A stretch of DNA of 9,615 nt. It comes from DATCLA01 sp036564195. Its GTDB lineage: Bacteria; Bacillota; UBA4882; UBA8346. The stretch is taken from contig DATCLA010000062.1 in the NCBI GenBank assembly GCA_036564195.1, positions 1 through 9,615 on the forward strand, written 5' to 3'. The notes under the pieces are model-generated. The model was not told where the DNA came from and did no database searches. It worked only from the letters and a program-made list of their open reading frames with translations. Below, piece after piece: positions 1 through 7,700 of this stretch; position 1 is the first letter of the stretch, and the number at the start of each line of letters is the position of its first letter. Position numbers and translations under genes: made by a program.

Positions 1-35
1 CCAAGCAGTGTCTTCTAATTTAGTAACCAAATAAG

Positions 36-63
36 ATAAAAATAACAGCTAACTTCCTTAGCT
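36..63 (-). terminator. Probable rho-independent terminator after the ECF operon
   Basis: On the minus strand, AGCTAA and TTAGCT (positions 63-58 and 52-47) form a 6-bp stem around a 5-nt loop. The stem is followed by GTTATTTTTATC. It lies about 50 nt past the stop of the second ATPase gene, the right place for an operon end. The stem is short and AT-rich, so termination may be weak. Nothing else was recognised between 1 and 113. Confidence 0.5.
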
Positions 64-113
64 CCACGGCAGTTTATCTCAGTCGGCTGTGGGCAAGCTG
101 TTGAAATAATAAT

Positions 114-917
114 TCAGAAACCATCCCCAAATTTACCTATAAATTCCTCCGGAGTCAGGAAAGTCTGCGTGCAGCCCAAAGCCCGGCCCAGTTCCGTCAC
201 ATGCGGCAGTCCCAGTCCGGCCCAGTTTAAGAGTTCCCCGAAACTGAATACCCTGCGGGTCGCTCCATCCATAATGACTTGACCCTCATGCAACAGAATC
301 GTTCGTTCAAAAGTTTCAGCAACAAAATCCAGATCATGACTTATAGTCAACACCAGTTTACCTTGGGTTTTCAAATCGTTAATTATTCCCTTGATCCGCT
401 CTCTGCCGTGATAGTCCTGAGCAATGGTTGGTTCATCAAAGATTACAATCTCCGGTTCCATGGCAATAACCGCAGCAATGCTAACCAATTTACGTTGCGA
501 TAAACTCAAATCGTAAGGATGAGTCCTCCGGTGACCCAGCAACCCCACCAACTCCAAAGCCTTAAGCGAGTTTTCCAAGGCCCGGGCGACGGATTGCCCG
601 ATATTCAACGGGCCAAACATCACTTCATCAACAACGGTACTCTTAAAAATCTGGTCGTTGGGATTTTGAAAGACCAGGCCAACAGTTTTGGCCAACCTGG
701 CAACCGATATTTCACAAATATTGTGATTATTCACATAAATTACGCCTGAGTTCGGCCTTAATAGACCTTTCAATAATTTCACCAAAGTAGTTTTTCCGGC
801 TCCGTTTTGCCCCAAAATCGCAGTAGCGGTATGTTCAAAAACCAGATTAATCCCTTTTAAAACTTCTTCCTGAGGCCTATAGGAAAAACGGAGATCTTTG
901 ATAATAATATTACTCAT
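114..917 (-). CDS. ecfA: ECF transporter ATP-binding protein (second EcfA) with degenerate signature motif
   Basis: Cytoplasmic ATPase subunit of an energy-coupling-factor importer, expected to pair with the neighbouring EcfA and drive EcfT. About 267 aa from ATG 917. Visible motifs are Walker A GQNGAGKT (36-43), Q-loop VFQNPNDQ (82-89), Walker B IVIFDEP (157-163, catalytic E162) and the switch histidine H194 in TISHD. The ABC signature is LSLSQ (137-141) rather than LSGGQ. I chose ATG 917 over the upstream in-frame TTG at 950 because GGAG (925-928) sits 7 nt before it and because it overlaps the upstream ecfA stop by 8 nt (ATGAGTAA), a classic coupled arrangement. The Walker and switch residues predict an active nucleotide site; the odd signature suggests asymmetric ATPase sites in the heterodimer. 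Family assignment is secure, transported substrate unknown. Confidence 0.93.
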   Translation of the reverse strand: MSNIIIKDLRFSYRPQEEVLKGINLVFEHTATAILGQNGAGKTTLVKLLKGLLRPNSGVIYVNNHNICEISVARLAKTVGLVFQNPNDQIFKSTVVDEVMFGPLNIGQSVARALENSLKALELVGLLGHRRTHPYDLSLSQRKLVSIAAVIAMEPEIVIFDEPTIAQDYHGRERIKGIINDLKTQGKLVLTISHDLDFVAETFERTILLHEGQVIMDGATRRVFSFGELLNWAGLGLPHVTELGRALGCTQTFLTPEEFIGKFGDGF

Positions 918-1755
918 AGTGATACTCCAGTGCCCGGCAAGCTTGCTCAAAAGTTACCGGAACCAGTCCTGATTCGGGATCAACCGCACCCAAGGTCCGA
1001 CAGATCCTGGTGTATACAGGAGCGGCCACCCCATAACTTTCCAAATCGTTCCGAGAAAAGATTTGAGAAGGAGTGGCGAAGTCAATCAGCTCTCCACGAT
1101 CCAATAACAAGATCCGCTCCGCATATCTGGCCAGCTTTTCGACTTTATGTTCAGCCATAATCACCGTCACTCCTTCCCGGTGAAGCTCATGGACAGCTTG
1201 AAAAATTTCCTCCGCCCCGGCGGGGTCCAGTTGTGAAGTTGGTTCGTCCAGGACCAATACTTCCGGTTTTAGTGCCAGTGTCCCCGCAATCGCCAGCCGT
1301 TGCATTTGCCCGCCGGAAAGGGTCAAGGGATTACGGTCTTTATATCTATACAGGCCCAGCAATTTTAATGCCCAATCAATGCGCCGGATCATTTCCGACC
1401 GCGGCAAACCTAGGTTCTCCAATCCGAAGGCCGCTTCTTCGTACACTGTAAGTTTGACCCCGCTTAGTTGAGTAAAGGGGTTTTGAAAAACCATTCCGAC
1501 CTTTAAAGCCATTTCACTCCGGTCAGAACTGGCTGCTTCCCATCCTCCCACGATTACCCGACCGGCATATGCTCCACGGTAAAACCGGGGTACCAAACCG
1601 GTTAAGGCCTGGCAAAGCGTTGATTTTCCGGCGGCATTCGCTCCGATTAGCCCAATAAACTCCCCCTCTTTCACCTTGAAGGAGATTCCTTTTAGTGCTA
1701 GCTCCTGGGCTAACGGATAGCGATATTTTAAATTTTCCACAATTACTGATGCCAT
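910..1755 (-). CDS. ecfA: ECF transporter ATP-binding protein (first EcfA)
   Basis: Cytoplasmic ATPase of the ECF module, about 281 aa. Motifs are complete: Walker A GANAAGKS (38-45), Q-loop VFQNPFTQ (89-96), canonical signature LSGGQ (146-150), Walker B VLVLDEP (166-172) with catalytic E171, D-loop SQLD, and switch H203 in MAEH. The C-terminal extension of about 70 residues after the switch region is typical of EcfA/CbiO proteins. ATG 1755 is preferred over the in-frame GTG at 1806: TTGGAGGATT places GGAGG (1764-1768) 8 nt upstream, and the aligned family start (IVENLKYRYP) begins immediately after it. The start lies 13 nt inside the ecfT gene and the stop overlaps the next ecfA by 8 nt, so all three genes are probably translationally coupled. 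It is the canonical partner of the degenerate ATPase downstream. Confidence 0.95.
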   Translation of the reverse strand: MASVIVENLKYRYPLAQELALKGISFKVKEGEFIGLIGANAAGKSTLCQALTGLVPRFYRGAYAGRVIVGGWEAASSDRSEMALKVGMVFQNPFTQLSGVKLTVYEEAAFGLENLGLPRSEMIRRIDWALKLLGLYRYKDRNPLTLSGGQMQRLAIAGTLALKPEVLVLDEPTSQLDPAGAEEIFQAVHELHREGVTVIMAEHKVEKLARYAERILLLDRGELIDFATPSQIFSRNDLESYGVAAPVYTRICRTLGAVDPESGLVPVTFEQACRALEYHYE

Positions 1756-2519
1756 CGAATAATCCTCCAAATTAACGCTACCGCCATCACCAGTATTAAG
1801 CCCCACTGAATTGTCATTTCATAAACTGACGGTCGATACTCTTTAAGATAGGTTCGGGGACCGCGGCGGTTAAATCCTCGAACTTCCAAGGCCATTGCCC
1901 GTTCCTGGGTATCCAGTAAGGAATTGATTACTACCGGGCCGATGATGGGCAAAAATGCTTTAACCCTGACACCAAGATTCCCTTCAGTCTCCAGACCACG
2001 GCAACGTTGAGCATCCAAAATCATCCCCGCCTTCACAGCCAGTTGCGGAATGATCTGCAGTATCGAAGCAAACACATAACCGACTTGTGGGGATAATCCC
2101 TTATTTATCAGGTTCTCGATTAAATCTGCAGGTTTAGTCGTTAAAACCAGTACCGCAAAGGCACCAAGGAGATTCAATACCCGCAAACACAGTCTCAAAG
2201 CATATGTTATTCCTTCGCTGTAAAATACCAACGGGCCCGCAACCATTACCGGAGTCTTATTTTCAGCCATATAGAGCCCTTGGATAATCATTACCGATGC
2301 CAAGACAAACCCACTATACATCATTAGCGGAATTACTTTCGGCAAAACCCTTCCGACCAACAAAAGAATCCCACTGCAAAACAAGGTGATCAAGGCGGGA
2401 ATTGGCAGAGGGATTACAAAAGAAAACACCACTACGGTAAGGATATAAAGTATTTTGGACAGCGGATCCAGACGGTGAATTAATGAATCTCCGGGTTGAT
2501 AAAGACTGAATTGCTTCAA
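1743..2519 (-). CDS. ecfT: ECF transporter transmembrane coupling protein EcfT (TTG start)
   Basis: Integral membrane scaffold linking the two ATPases to the substrate-binding S component; CbiQ/EcfT family. About 258 aa, the usual size. Hydrophobic segments lie near residues 23-56, 64-82, 104-128, 146-162 and 236-253. Both cytoplasmic coupling-helix motifs that dock on the ATPases are visible: AQRCRG (170-175) and LEVRGF (211-216), each ending in the family's Arg-Gly. A family-typical TTKPADL (127-133) is also present. The start is set at TTG 2519 because GGGAGG (2527-2532) lies 7 nt upstream and the next residues, KQFSLYQPGDS, match the normal N-terminus of the family. A longer reading from another TTG at 2570 has no comparable ribosome site. 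The 3' end overlaps the first ecfA by 13 nt. Confidence 0.92.
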   Translation of the reverse strand: MKQFSLYQPGDSLIHRLDPLSKILYILTVVVFSFVIPLPIPALITLFCSGILLLVGRVLPKVIPLMMYSGFVLASVMIIQGLYMAENKTPVMVAGPLVFYSEGITYALRLCLRVLNLLGAFAVLVLTTKPADLIENLINKGLSPQVGYVFASILQIIPQLAVKAGMILDAQRCRGLETEGNLGVRVKAFLPIIGPVVINSLLDTQERAMALEVRGFNRRGPRTYLKEYRPSVYEMTIQWGLILVMAVALIWRIIRWHQ

Positions 2520-2526
2520 ATGAAAA

Positions 2527-2532
2527 CCTCCC
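2527..2532 (-). promoter_or_regulatory. Ribosome binding site deciding the TTG start of ecfT
   Basis: GGGAGG on the minus strand lies 7 nt before TTG 2519. There is no ATG or GTG in frame near it, so this site argues that translation starts at a rare TTG codon. Such a start may lower EcfT output relative to its neighbours. Confidence 0.7.
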
Positions 2533-2595
2533 GAAAAGACCAGGTTACTCAAAACGCAGCCTTGCCGCAATTAACTTCACTTTTTGGTATAGCCG

Positions 2596-3198
2596 TTAAA
2601 GTTTGTCCGTTTGATTCTTGTTATCATATAAAACCGTCAAACGTGGAGGCAGGCTTTTAAAAATACCGAAACTAATCACCACTGTGGCAATCTTATCCGG
2701 CAGATCAACAAGTAATTCATCTAAAAACGAAGCCAGCCAAACCGGATTTTTTTTTGCAATTAACAAGGCGTACAGCGCATCACCCCAAACATTCCCGGTT
2801 TGCCCTTTCCAAAAACCGATATTAAGCGGGGTAGAAACCACCGCGGCAACCGCAGCCACAATTACTCCCGCCAATAACGCCTGCCACAGGTTGGCTACCC
2901 ACCCCCGGTGAGTCATGATTCCAACTGTTAGTCCTATTGCTACACTGGTAATGGCATAAACAAAAGCGATCGGATCCATCGTCAGGCCATAAATAATGTT
3001 GTTAATTGCCCCACTTAGGGCACCAATAACCGGCCCCGCCAACATACTGGCCAAAACCGTCCCGATTGAGTCCAACCAGAGGGGTAACTTTAATATCCCT
3101 GCCAATGATTTACCGATAAAGTTAATTCCGACTGCAGCCGGTATCAAAATAAGCGAAGCTGTGGTAAACCTCTGCGACCCCAAGATTTTCTTTACCAT
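2596..3198 (-). CDS. ECF transporter S component, substrate unknown
   Basis: Predicted membrane substrate-binding subunit of the ECF importer, about 200 aa, the usual S-component size, with five to six hydrophobic segments. The first is near 12-36, followed by LPLWLDSIGTVLASMLAGP (38-56) and then a Gly/Ala-rich helix with SGAINNIIYGL (62-72). The polar, charged LDELLVDLPDK stretch near the C-terminus precedes a last helix, and the tail is hydrophilic. ATG 3198 is chosen because AGGAG (3206-3210) is 7 nt upstream; the ATG six bases earlier is too close to that site. The identification rests on length, topology and position directly before ecfT and two ecfA genes. I do not recognise it as BioY, ThiT, RibU, FolT, CbiM or QueT, so no substrate is given. 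It starts 79 nt after the regulator gene with no terminator between. Confidence 0.82.
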   Translation of the reverse strand: MVKKILGSQRFTTASLILIPAAVGINFIGKSLAGILKLPLWLDSIGTVLASMLAGPVIGALSGAINNIIYGLTMDPIAFVYAITSVAIGLTVGIMTHRGWVANLWQALLAGVIVAAVAAVVSTPLNIGFWKGQTGNVWGDALYALLIAKKNPVWLASFLDELLVDLPDKIATVVISFGIFKSLPPRLTVLYDNKNQTDKL

Positions 3199-3212
3199 AT
3201 TCATTCTCCTTT

Positions 3213-3240
3213 TGTAATATAATTTCAAATTTATAATACA
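3213..3240. promoter_or_regulatory. AT-rich inverted repeat over the S-component leader (possible operator)
   Basis: TGTAATATAA (3213-3222) and TTATAATACA (3231-3240) are inverted with 9 of 10 bases complementary around an 8-nt centre. The repeat abuts the ribosome binding site of the S-component gene (AGGAG at 3206-3210). Bound protein, or a stem in the mRNA, could limit expression of the transporter. The sequence is very AT-rich, so chance is a real possibility. No good -35/-10 pair was found in this 79-nt gap. Confidence 0.35.
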
Positions 3241-3277
3241 CATTGAGCTGTAAAAACCGATTTTTTCTTTCCATTAT

Positions 3278-3976
3278 TTATTCATTCCAGTCGCTTTTTC
3301 CCTCGCTAATTAATCCGGCTTTATTTTTAATCACAATCACATTGGCGGCTATTTCAATGATGCCTTTTTTTCTTAAATACATTAAAATACGATTAATACT
3401 TCTGGGAGTAACTCCAAACCTGTCGCTTAACTTTTCCCGTTCGAGCACAATTTTTTTTGGAGCAGCATCGTTCATTTCCCGGCTGTTTCCATATGATAAC
3501 AGATAATTGCAAACTCGGTTCTTAAGTGTGTAAAGAGCATCCTCACCGGCTTTTTGGGATAGCCTGTAAAAATGGTTGCACAAACTTTGAACCAGATTGA
3601 TACTGAAATTTCGATCCAATTCCAGCCATTGCATAAAATAGTCCCGCTGAATTTTAATCAGGTACAAATCAGTCAATGCCTTAACATAACAGCTATATGG
3701 CCTTCTGTCAAATATCTCCAGTTCACCGATGTAATCTCCGGGTTGATAAATGGCTTGGGAATACTTTTTACCGGTTTCCGACATGAAATAAATATCTGCT
3801 CTGCCTTTGTGAATAATATAAAAGCAATCATATTGTTGGCCCTGATGGCAGACGATATCGCCATTTAGATATTTCACATACTCCCAATGTCTCAAGATCT
3901 CATACGGACAATATTTAACCATCTTAAAAATAGTGGGGTTATTCTCAATAATACTTTCAAATTGCTCAATATTCAT
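3278..3976 (-). CDS. CRP/FNR-superfamily transcriptional regulator
   Basis: Predicted dimeric DNA-binding regulator, 232 aa, the usual CRP/FNR length. An N-terminal cyclic-nucleotide-binding-like beta roll spans about 25-120, with GDIVCHQGQ (39-47) and the cassette PGDYIGELEIFD (79-90). A dimerisation helix follows (about 122-150). The C-terminal winged helix has the HTH at about 179-204 (LSDRFGVTPRSINRILMYLRKKG). Aligned to CRP, the cAMP contacts Arg82/Ser83 appear as Ser95/Cys96, so cAMP binding is not supported. Cysteines at 23, 43, 51, 96, 133 and 156 are visible, but there is no FNR-like N-terminal Cys cluster. In the recognition helix the Glu that CRP and FNR use for their TGTGA/TTGAT half-sites is Arg192, so the operator should differ. 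Start ATG 3976 follows GAGGTGAT by 6 nt. It probably controls the ECF genes downstream, and possibly itself. Confidence 0.9.
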   Translation of the reverse strand: MNIEQFESIIENNPTIFKMVKYCPYEILRHWEYVKYLNGDIVCHQGQQYDCFYIIHKGRADIYFMSETGKKYSQAIYQPGDYIGELEIFDRRPYSCYVKALTDLYLIKIQRDYFMQWLELDRNFSINLVQSLCNHFYRLSQKAGEDALYTLKNRVCNYLLSYGNSREMNDAAPKKIVLEREKLSDRFGVTPRSINRILMYLRKKGIIEIAANVIVIKNKAGLISEGKSDWNE

Positions 3977-4012
3977 TAAGCGATCACCTCAAAAAATCGA
4001 CCGTCACGTAAT

Positions 4013-4031
4013 TAATATTGATGCAATATTA
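4013..4031. promoter_or_regulatory. Perfect 8-bp inverted repeat upstream of the regulator (candidate operator)
   Basis: TAATATTG (4013-4020) and CAATATTA (4024-4031) form a perfect dyad around the 3-nt centre ATG. It lies 37-55 nt upstream of the regulator's start codon, where a promoter core or operator is expected. A dimeric CRP/FNR-type protein binds such dyads, but this is not the CRP or FNR consensus. Autoregulation is inferred, not shown. Confidence 0.5.
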
Positions 4032-4160
4032 GAAATTATTGGTTGCTGGTTGGGTAATATTTAGCTACCGGTTATGTAACAACAGCAATAACTCACACCA
4101 GTATATACCATTATTTTACAATTTGTTTACCATAATGTCAATATTTATGTTAAGGAAAAT

Positions 4161-4174
4161 CGGGGACGGTTCTT
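4161..4174 (+). repeat. GC-rich REP-like tag before the transposase remnant
   Basis: CGGGGACGGTTCTT stands out as G+C-rich in an A+T-rich intergenic stretch, about 40-55 nt before the transposase remnant. From memory, short tags of this type often flank Y1/REP-associated transposases in Bacillota, usually with an inverted partner. No partner copy was found downstream here. Confidence 0.35.
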
Positions 4175-4200
4175 GAATTGAATTTTCTATTTTGTATAGT
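4173..4200 (+). promoter_or_regulatory. Possible sigma-A-type promoter of the transposase remnant
   Basis: TTGAAT (4173-4178) and TATAGT (4195-4200) are separated by 16 nt, a good fit to -35/-10 spacing. The pair ends 14 nt before the first in-frame ATG of the remnant. The surroundings are AT-rich, so a chance match is possible. Confidence 0.35.
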
Positions 4201-4213
4201 ATAGTCACAAAGT

Positions 4214-4588
4214 ATGAAAGGAAAATCAACAATGCTCAGAGTATCCCGAATCAAAGAAAAATGCTCTACCTACCAAGTGATCCTGCGCGGAAATGAACAA
4301 AAAACATTTTTATGACGGAAGATGACAAATCCAGGTTTCTTGATATTTCAAAAAGAATGAAGGATAAATACAATTATAAACTTGAGGTCTATTGTCTAAT
4401 GAATAACTAAGAATCATCAAAAAATCGAGATCTGATTCAATCCTGTCACTGAAGGAAATCGGCGAGTTCTGCGGTGGGTTATCTCAGTCTAATACCTAAT
4501 GGAGTACGCTGAGGACTGGGAAACCTCTAGGCTCTATATTAAAAAAGACATCCTTCAGCAAATCATAACTAGGTGTCAAGCAGCTTAA
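4214..4588 (+). pseudogene. Decayed Y1 / REP-associated tyrosine transposase (IS200-like TnpA superfamily)
   Basis: Three reading-frame pieces together resemble the two ends of a Y1-type transposase. From ATG 4214 or 4232 comes MLRVSRIKEKCSTYQVILRG, the usual N-terminus, ending at TGA 4313 after a T-run. A +1 shift at 4312 continues with TEDDKSRFLDISKRMKDKYN and LEVYCLMNN, where the family normally reads on into the metal-binding HxH motif; here TAA 4408 stops it. A third segment (4443-4496, LSLKEIGEFCGGLSQS) and a fourth (4499-4585) match the C-terminal region. The remnant is about 375 bp, while intact members are roughly twice as long, so the HUH histidines and catalytic tyrosine region look deleted. 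It cannot encode an active enzyme. It is the only plus-strand gene trace here and marks an old insertion between the two operons. Confidence 0.8.
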
Positions 4589-4668
4589 TCTGATAGGGTC
4601 CCAATGGAAAATTGCGAACTTGACTTGACACAATCAATTTACAGGTAGATAAAGTTTACCGCTTACAT

Positions 4669-4705
4669 AAAAAGTCCCGGCTTCACACTTTTCGTGAAGG
4701 CCGGG
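4669..4705 (-). terminator. Rho-independent terminator of the RND efflux operon
   Basis: On the minus strand CCCGGCCTTCAC (4705-4694) pairs with GTGAAGCCGGG (4686-4676) across a 7-nt loop, with one bulged base, and runs into ACTTTTT. It starts about 40 nt past the RND stop codon. The GC-rich stem plus T-tract make it the clearest terminator in the window. Apart from it, 4589-4743 shows no gene. Confidence 0.88.
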
Positions 4706-4743
4706 CTCACCTAATTTATATATTTTTTATTAGTAAATCCATG

Positions 4744-7700
4744 TCAATCTTCTATAGCCATTTTGTTAGTTGCCAATTGCCGCCGGGCTTTTCCCTGGGC
4801 CCGTTTCTCATGCCAGTCGTCAAATAAGGAATAGACTACCGGTACAATCACTAAAGTCAAAATAGTTGAAGTGGTTAAACCGCCAATTACCACCGTGGCC
4901 ATTGGTGCCATCGTCTCGCCGCTCTCTCCCAATCCCAACGCCAAGGGAACCAAACCCAAAATTGTGGTCAAAGTAGTCATTAAAATCGGTTTTAACCGGG
5001 TCGGACCAGCCTGGATTAAGGCAGCATGCGTCCCCATGCCCTGCTTTTTCAAAGTATTAACATAGTCAACCAAGACAATTGCGTTATTAACTACAATCCC
5101 CGCCAACATAATCACCCCGATAAAAGAGGTCATTCCCAGCGCTCTCCCGGTCATCACGAGACCGAAGATTGAGCCGGAATAGGCTACCGGCACTGAAAAC
5201 ATAATGATCAATGGCTGCAACAATGATTCAAACTGGCAAGCCATAATCATATATACCAGCAATACTGATAAAATTAAAGCCAGCCCCAAACTGGAAAACA
5301 TCTCATTGATATCTTCGGCATCACCTCCGTAAGAGATGGTATATCCCTCAGGCAAGGTTAGTTTGGTTAATTCGGACCGAATGTCCCGGTTAATGGAACC
5401 GATATCTCTGCCAAAGATTTGCGCCGTAACTGTTACATAGCGTTCCTGATTTTCCCTGGTGATTTCTACCGGTCCTTCATCCAGTTTAATTTGAGCAATA
5501 TTCATTAAGGGCACCTGGAGACCGGAGTTGGTGATTATATAAAGATTTTGCAACTGTTCATAAGTTTGCCGTGAGGCTTCCGGATACTGCACCCGGACAT
5601 TATAGTCGTCACCACCAATCTCATAGGAAGTAGCCACTGTTCCCTGAATGGCAGTGGTCAGAAGCGAAGCCACTTCCGAAACGCCAATCCCGTAATCAGC
5701 CGCTTTCTTGCGATCAACCACAATCCGGGCCTCCGGCCGCCCTTCTTCCACACTGGTTTCCGGTTCCCGAATCCCATCAACCTTAGCAATGATATTTTTG
5801 ACTTTTTCGGACAATTGTTCAAGAACCTTAAAATCGCTGCCGTGGATTTCAATTTGGACTGGGGTTCTGGTGCCACCACCCCTGCCACCCATGGAAGAGG
5901 TTATTTCACGTACTTGAATTTGGGCCCCGGCAATCTCCGTCACTTTTTTACGGACTTCATCAACAATCACTGCGGTTTTGCGTTTTCGTTGCGAAACCGG
6001 TTGTAACGTTACATTAATCGAAGCGCAATGGGACTCACCGGAAGAACCCCCCATACGCATACCCCCGGAACTCCCTACGGTGACAAAGTACTTTTCCAAT
6101 TCCGGAATAGTATTAATCATGCTTTCAACCCGGCGAGTCACTTGATCGGTGTCACTTAACAAGGCTCCGGTAGGCAGTTTAATATCAATTTTGAAACGTC
6201 CTTGGTCGGATTCCGGTGAGAACTCTACTCCTACCAACGGAATCAAACAGAGACTAAAAATAAACACTCCTACTACAGTTATAACCGTTATTTTCCGGTG
6301 TTCCAGTACCCAACAAAGCACTGGTCGATAAATCGCCACGACCCGTTCCAAACCTTTTGTCCACCCATGGATAATTGCGTTAACCCAACGCCCGCCCCAA
6401 TATTGGTGTTTTTCATCGTCAATCTTTAAATAACGGGAGCAAAGTAATGGAATCAAAGTCAAGGCTACCACAATTGAAGTTAATAATGAAAAGGTAACAG
6501 TCAACGACAACTCCTTAAAGATTTGCGCGGTAATTCCTTCCGTAAACACAATCGGAAGAAAGACTACCACAGTCGTCAGGGTTGATGCCCACAGGGCTCC
6601 ACCGACTTCATTCGTGCCCCAACGGGCTGCTTCCAGCATACTATGACCTTCCTGGCGGTACCGATAAATGTTTTCCAAAACGACGATGGAGTTATCAACC
6701 AACATCCCGACACCCAGTGCTAGGCCAGCCAGGGAAATTGTGTTTAAAGTGATTCCGGTAAAATACATTAACACAAATGTAGCGATAATGGAAATCGGGA
6801 TCGAAGTGCCGATAAACAATGCAGTCCGGAAGTTATGTAAAAACAGGATTAGAATCAGAATTGCCAACAATCCGCCGGACACTGCATTATCAGCTACATT
6901 ATTAATTGAACTTTCAATAAATTTAGCCTGGTCAAAAACGACCTTAGCATCCAGATTCGGATACTCCCGCTGGATCTTGGCCAACTCCTTCTTAACAAGG
7001 TTAACTACTTTTACCGTATTGCCAGCCGACTGTTTCTTGACACCGACGCCAATACTATTCTCCCCATTCATCCGGGCATAAGTGTAGTCTTTTTCAAAAT
7101 CATCAGAAACGGTGGCCACATCTTTAAGAAAAACTGTCCCGCCGGAGGGAATAGTAATGGGAATAAGCTCAATCTGGCGCAGCGACTCAAATTTCCCCAT
7201 GGTCCGAACCAGCAGATTTTTTTGGGCATATTCAACCGTCCCGCCCGGTTCGTTTAAATTTTCCGCCCGCAGCTTAGCTACAATTTTATCTAAGGTTAAG
7301 CCATACTGTGCCGCCCGCTGCGGATCAACCTCAATCTTAATCTCCCTGGTTTTACCACCGTAAACTGAAACCGACGCTACTCCATCCAGCCGTTCCAGAC
7401 GCGGCTTAATCTTATCTTCCACCAAATTTTTTAAGGCCACTTCATCCAGAATACCATTTTTACTGGTTATCCCCAGCTGCACCACAGACATGCTATTGGG
7501 ATCGATCTTCATTACTGTAGGTTCATCAGCATCATCGGGCAGGGAGTCCTTAATCGCATCAATTTTTTCCCGCATTTGCAAAGAGGCAAAATCCAGATCA
7601 GTTCCATAGTTGAATTCCACTATCACTAGGGAGTTTCCCTCCGATGACTTGGAGGTGATACTTTTCATATTATTGATGGTAGAGAGGGTGCTTTCCAACG

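Noticed and set aside
917..950. N-terminal extension of the second ecfA to a TTG at 950
   Set aside because: The ATG at 917 has GGAG at the right distance, matches the family N-terminus and overlaps the previous stop in an ATGAGTAA junction. The extension has none of these.
1755..1806. N-terminal extension of the first ecfA to a GTG at 1806
   Set aside because: It would overlap ecfT by 64 nt and adds 17 residues absent from the family. GGAGG is positioned for ATG 1755.
4013..4031. Reading the dyad as a standard FNR or CRP box
   Set aside because: FNR needs TTGAT-N4-ATCAA and CRP TGTGA-N6-TCACA. The half-site TAATATTG with a 3-nt centre fits neither.
3977..4160. Possible riboswitch leader ahead of the regulator/ECF operon
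   Set aside because: ECF operons often have one, but this stretch is AT-rich and contains no conserved GC-rich multi-helix core, no TPP, FMN, cobalamin or preQ1-like motif, and no terminator hairpin before the start codon.
4625..4653. Plus-strand promoter-like pair TTGACA-N17-GATAAA
   Set aside because: The -35 is perfect but the -10 is poor. It would drive transcription straight into the terminator hairpin and antisense to the RND gene, so it is probably chance.
4589..4668. Right-hand inverted end of the Y1 element
   Set aside because: GGGTCCC near 4597 only loosely recalls the complement of the upstream tag. The match is too short to call.
6668..7081. 137-codon plus-strand open frame inside the RND gene
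   Set aside because: It lies wholly opposite a full-length, clearly homologous RND coding region, has no ribosome binding site I could support, and shows no recognisable domain. It is a shadow of the opposite strand.
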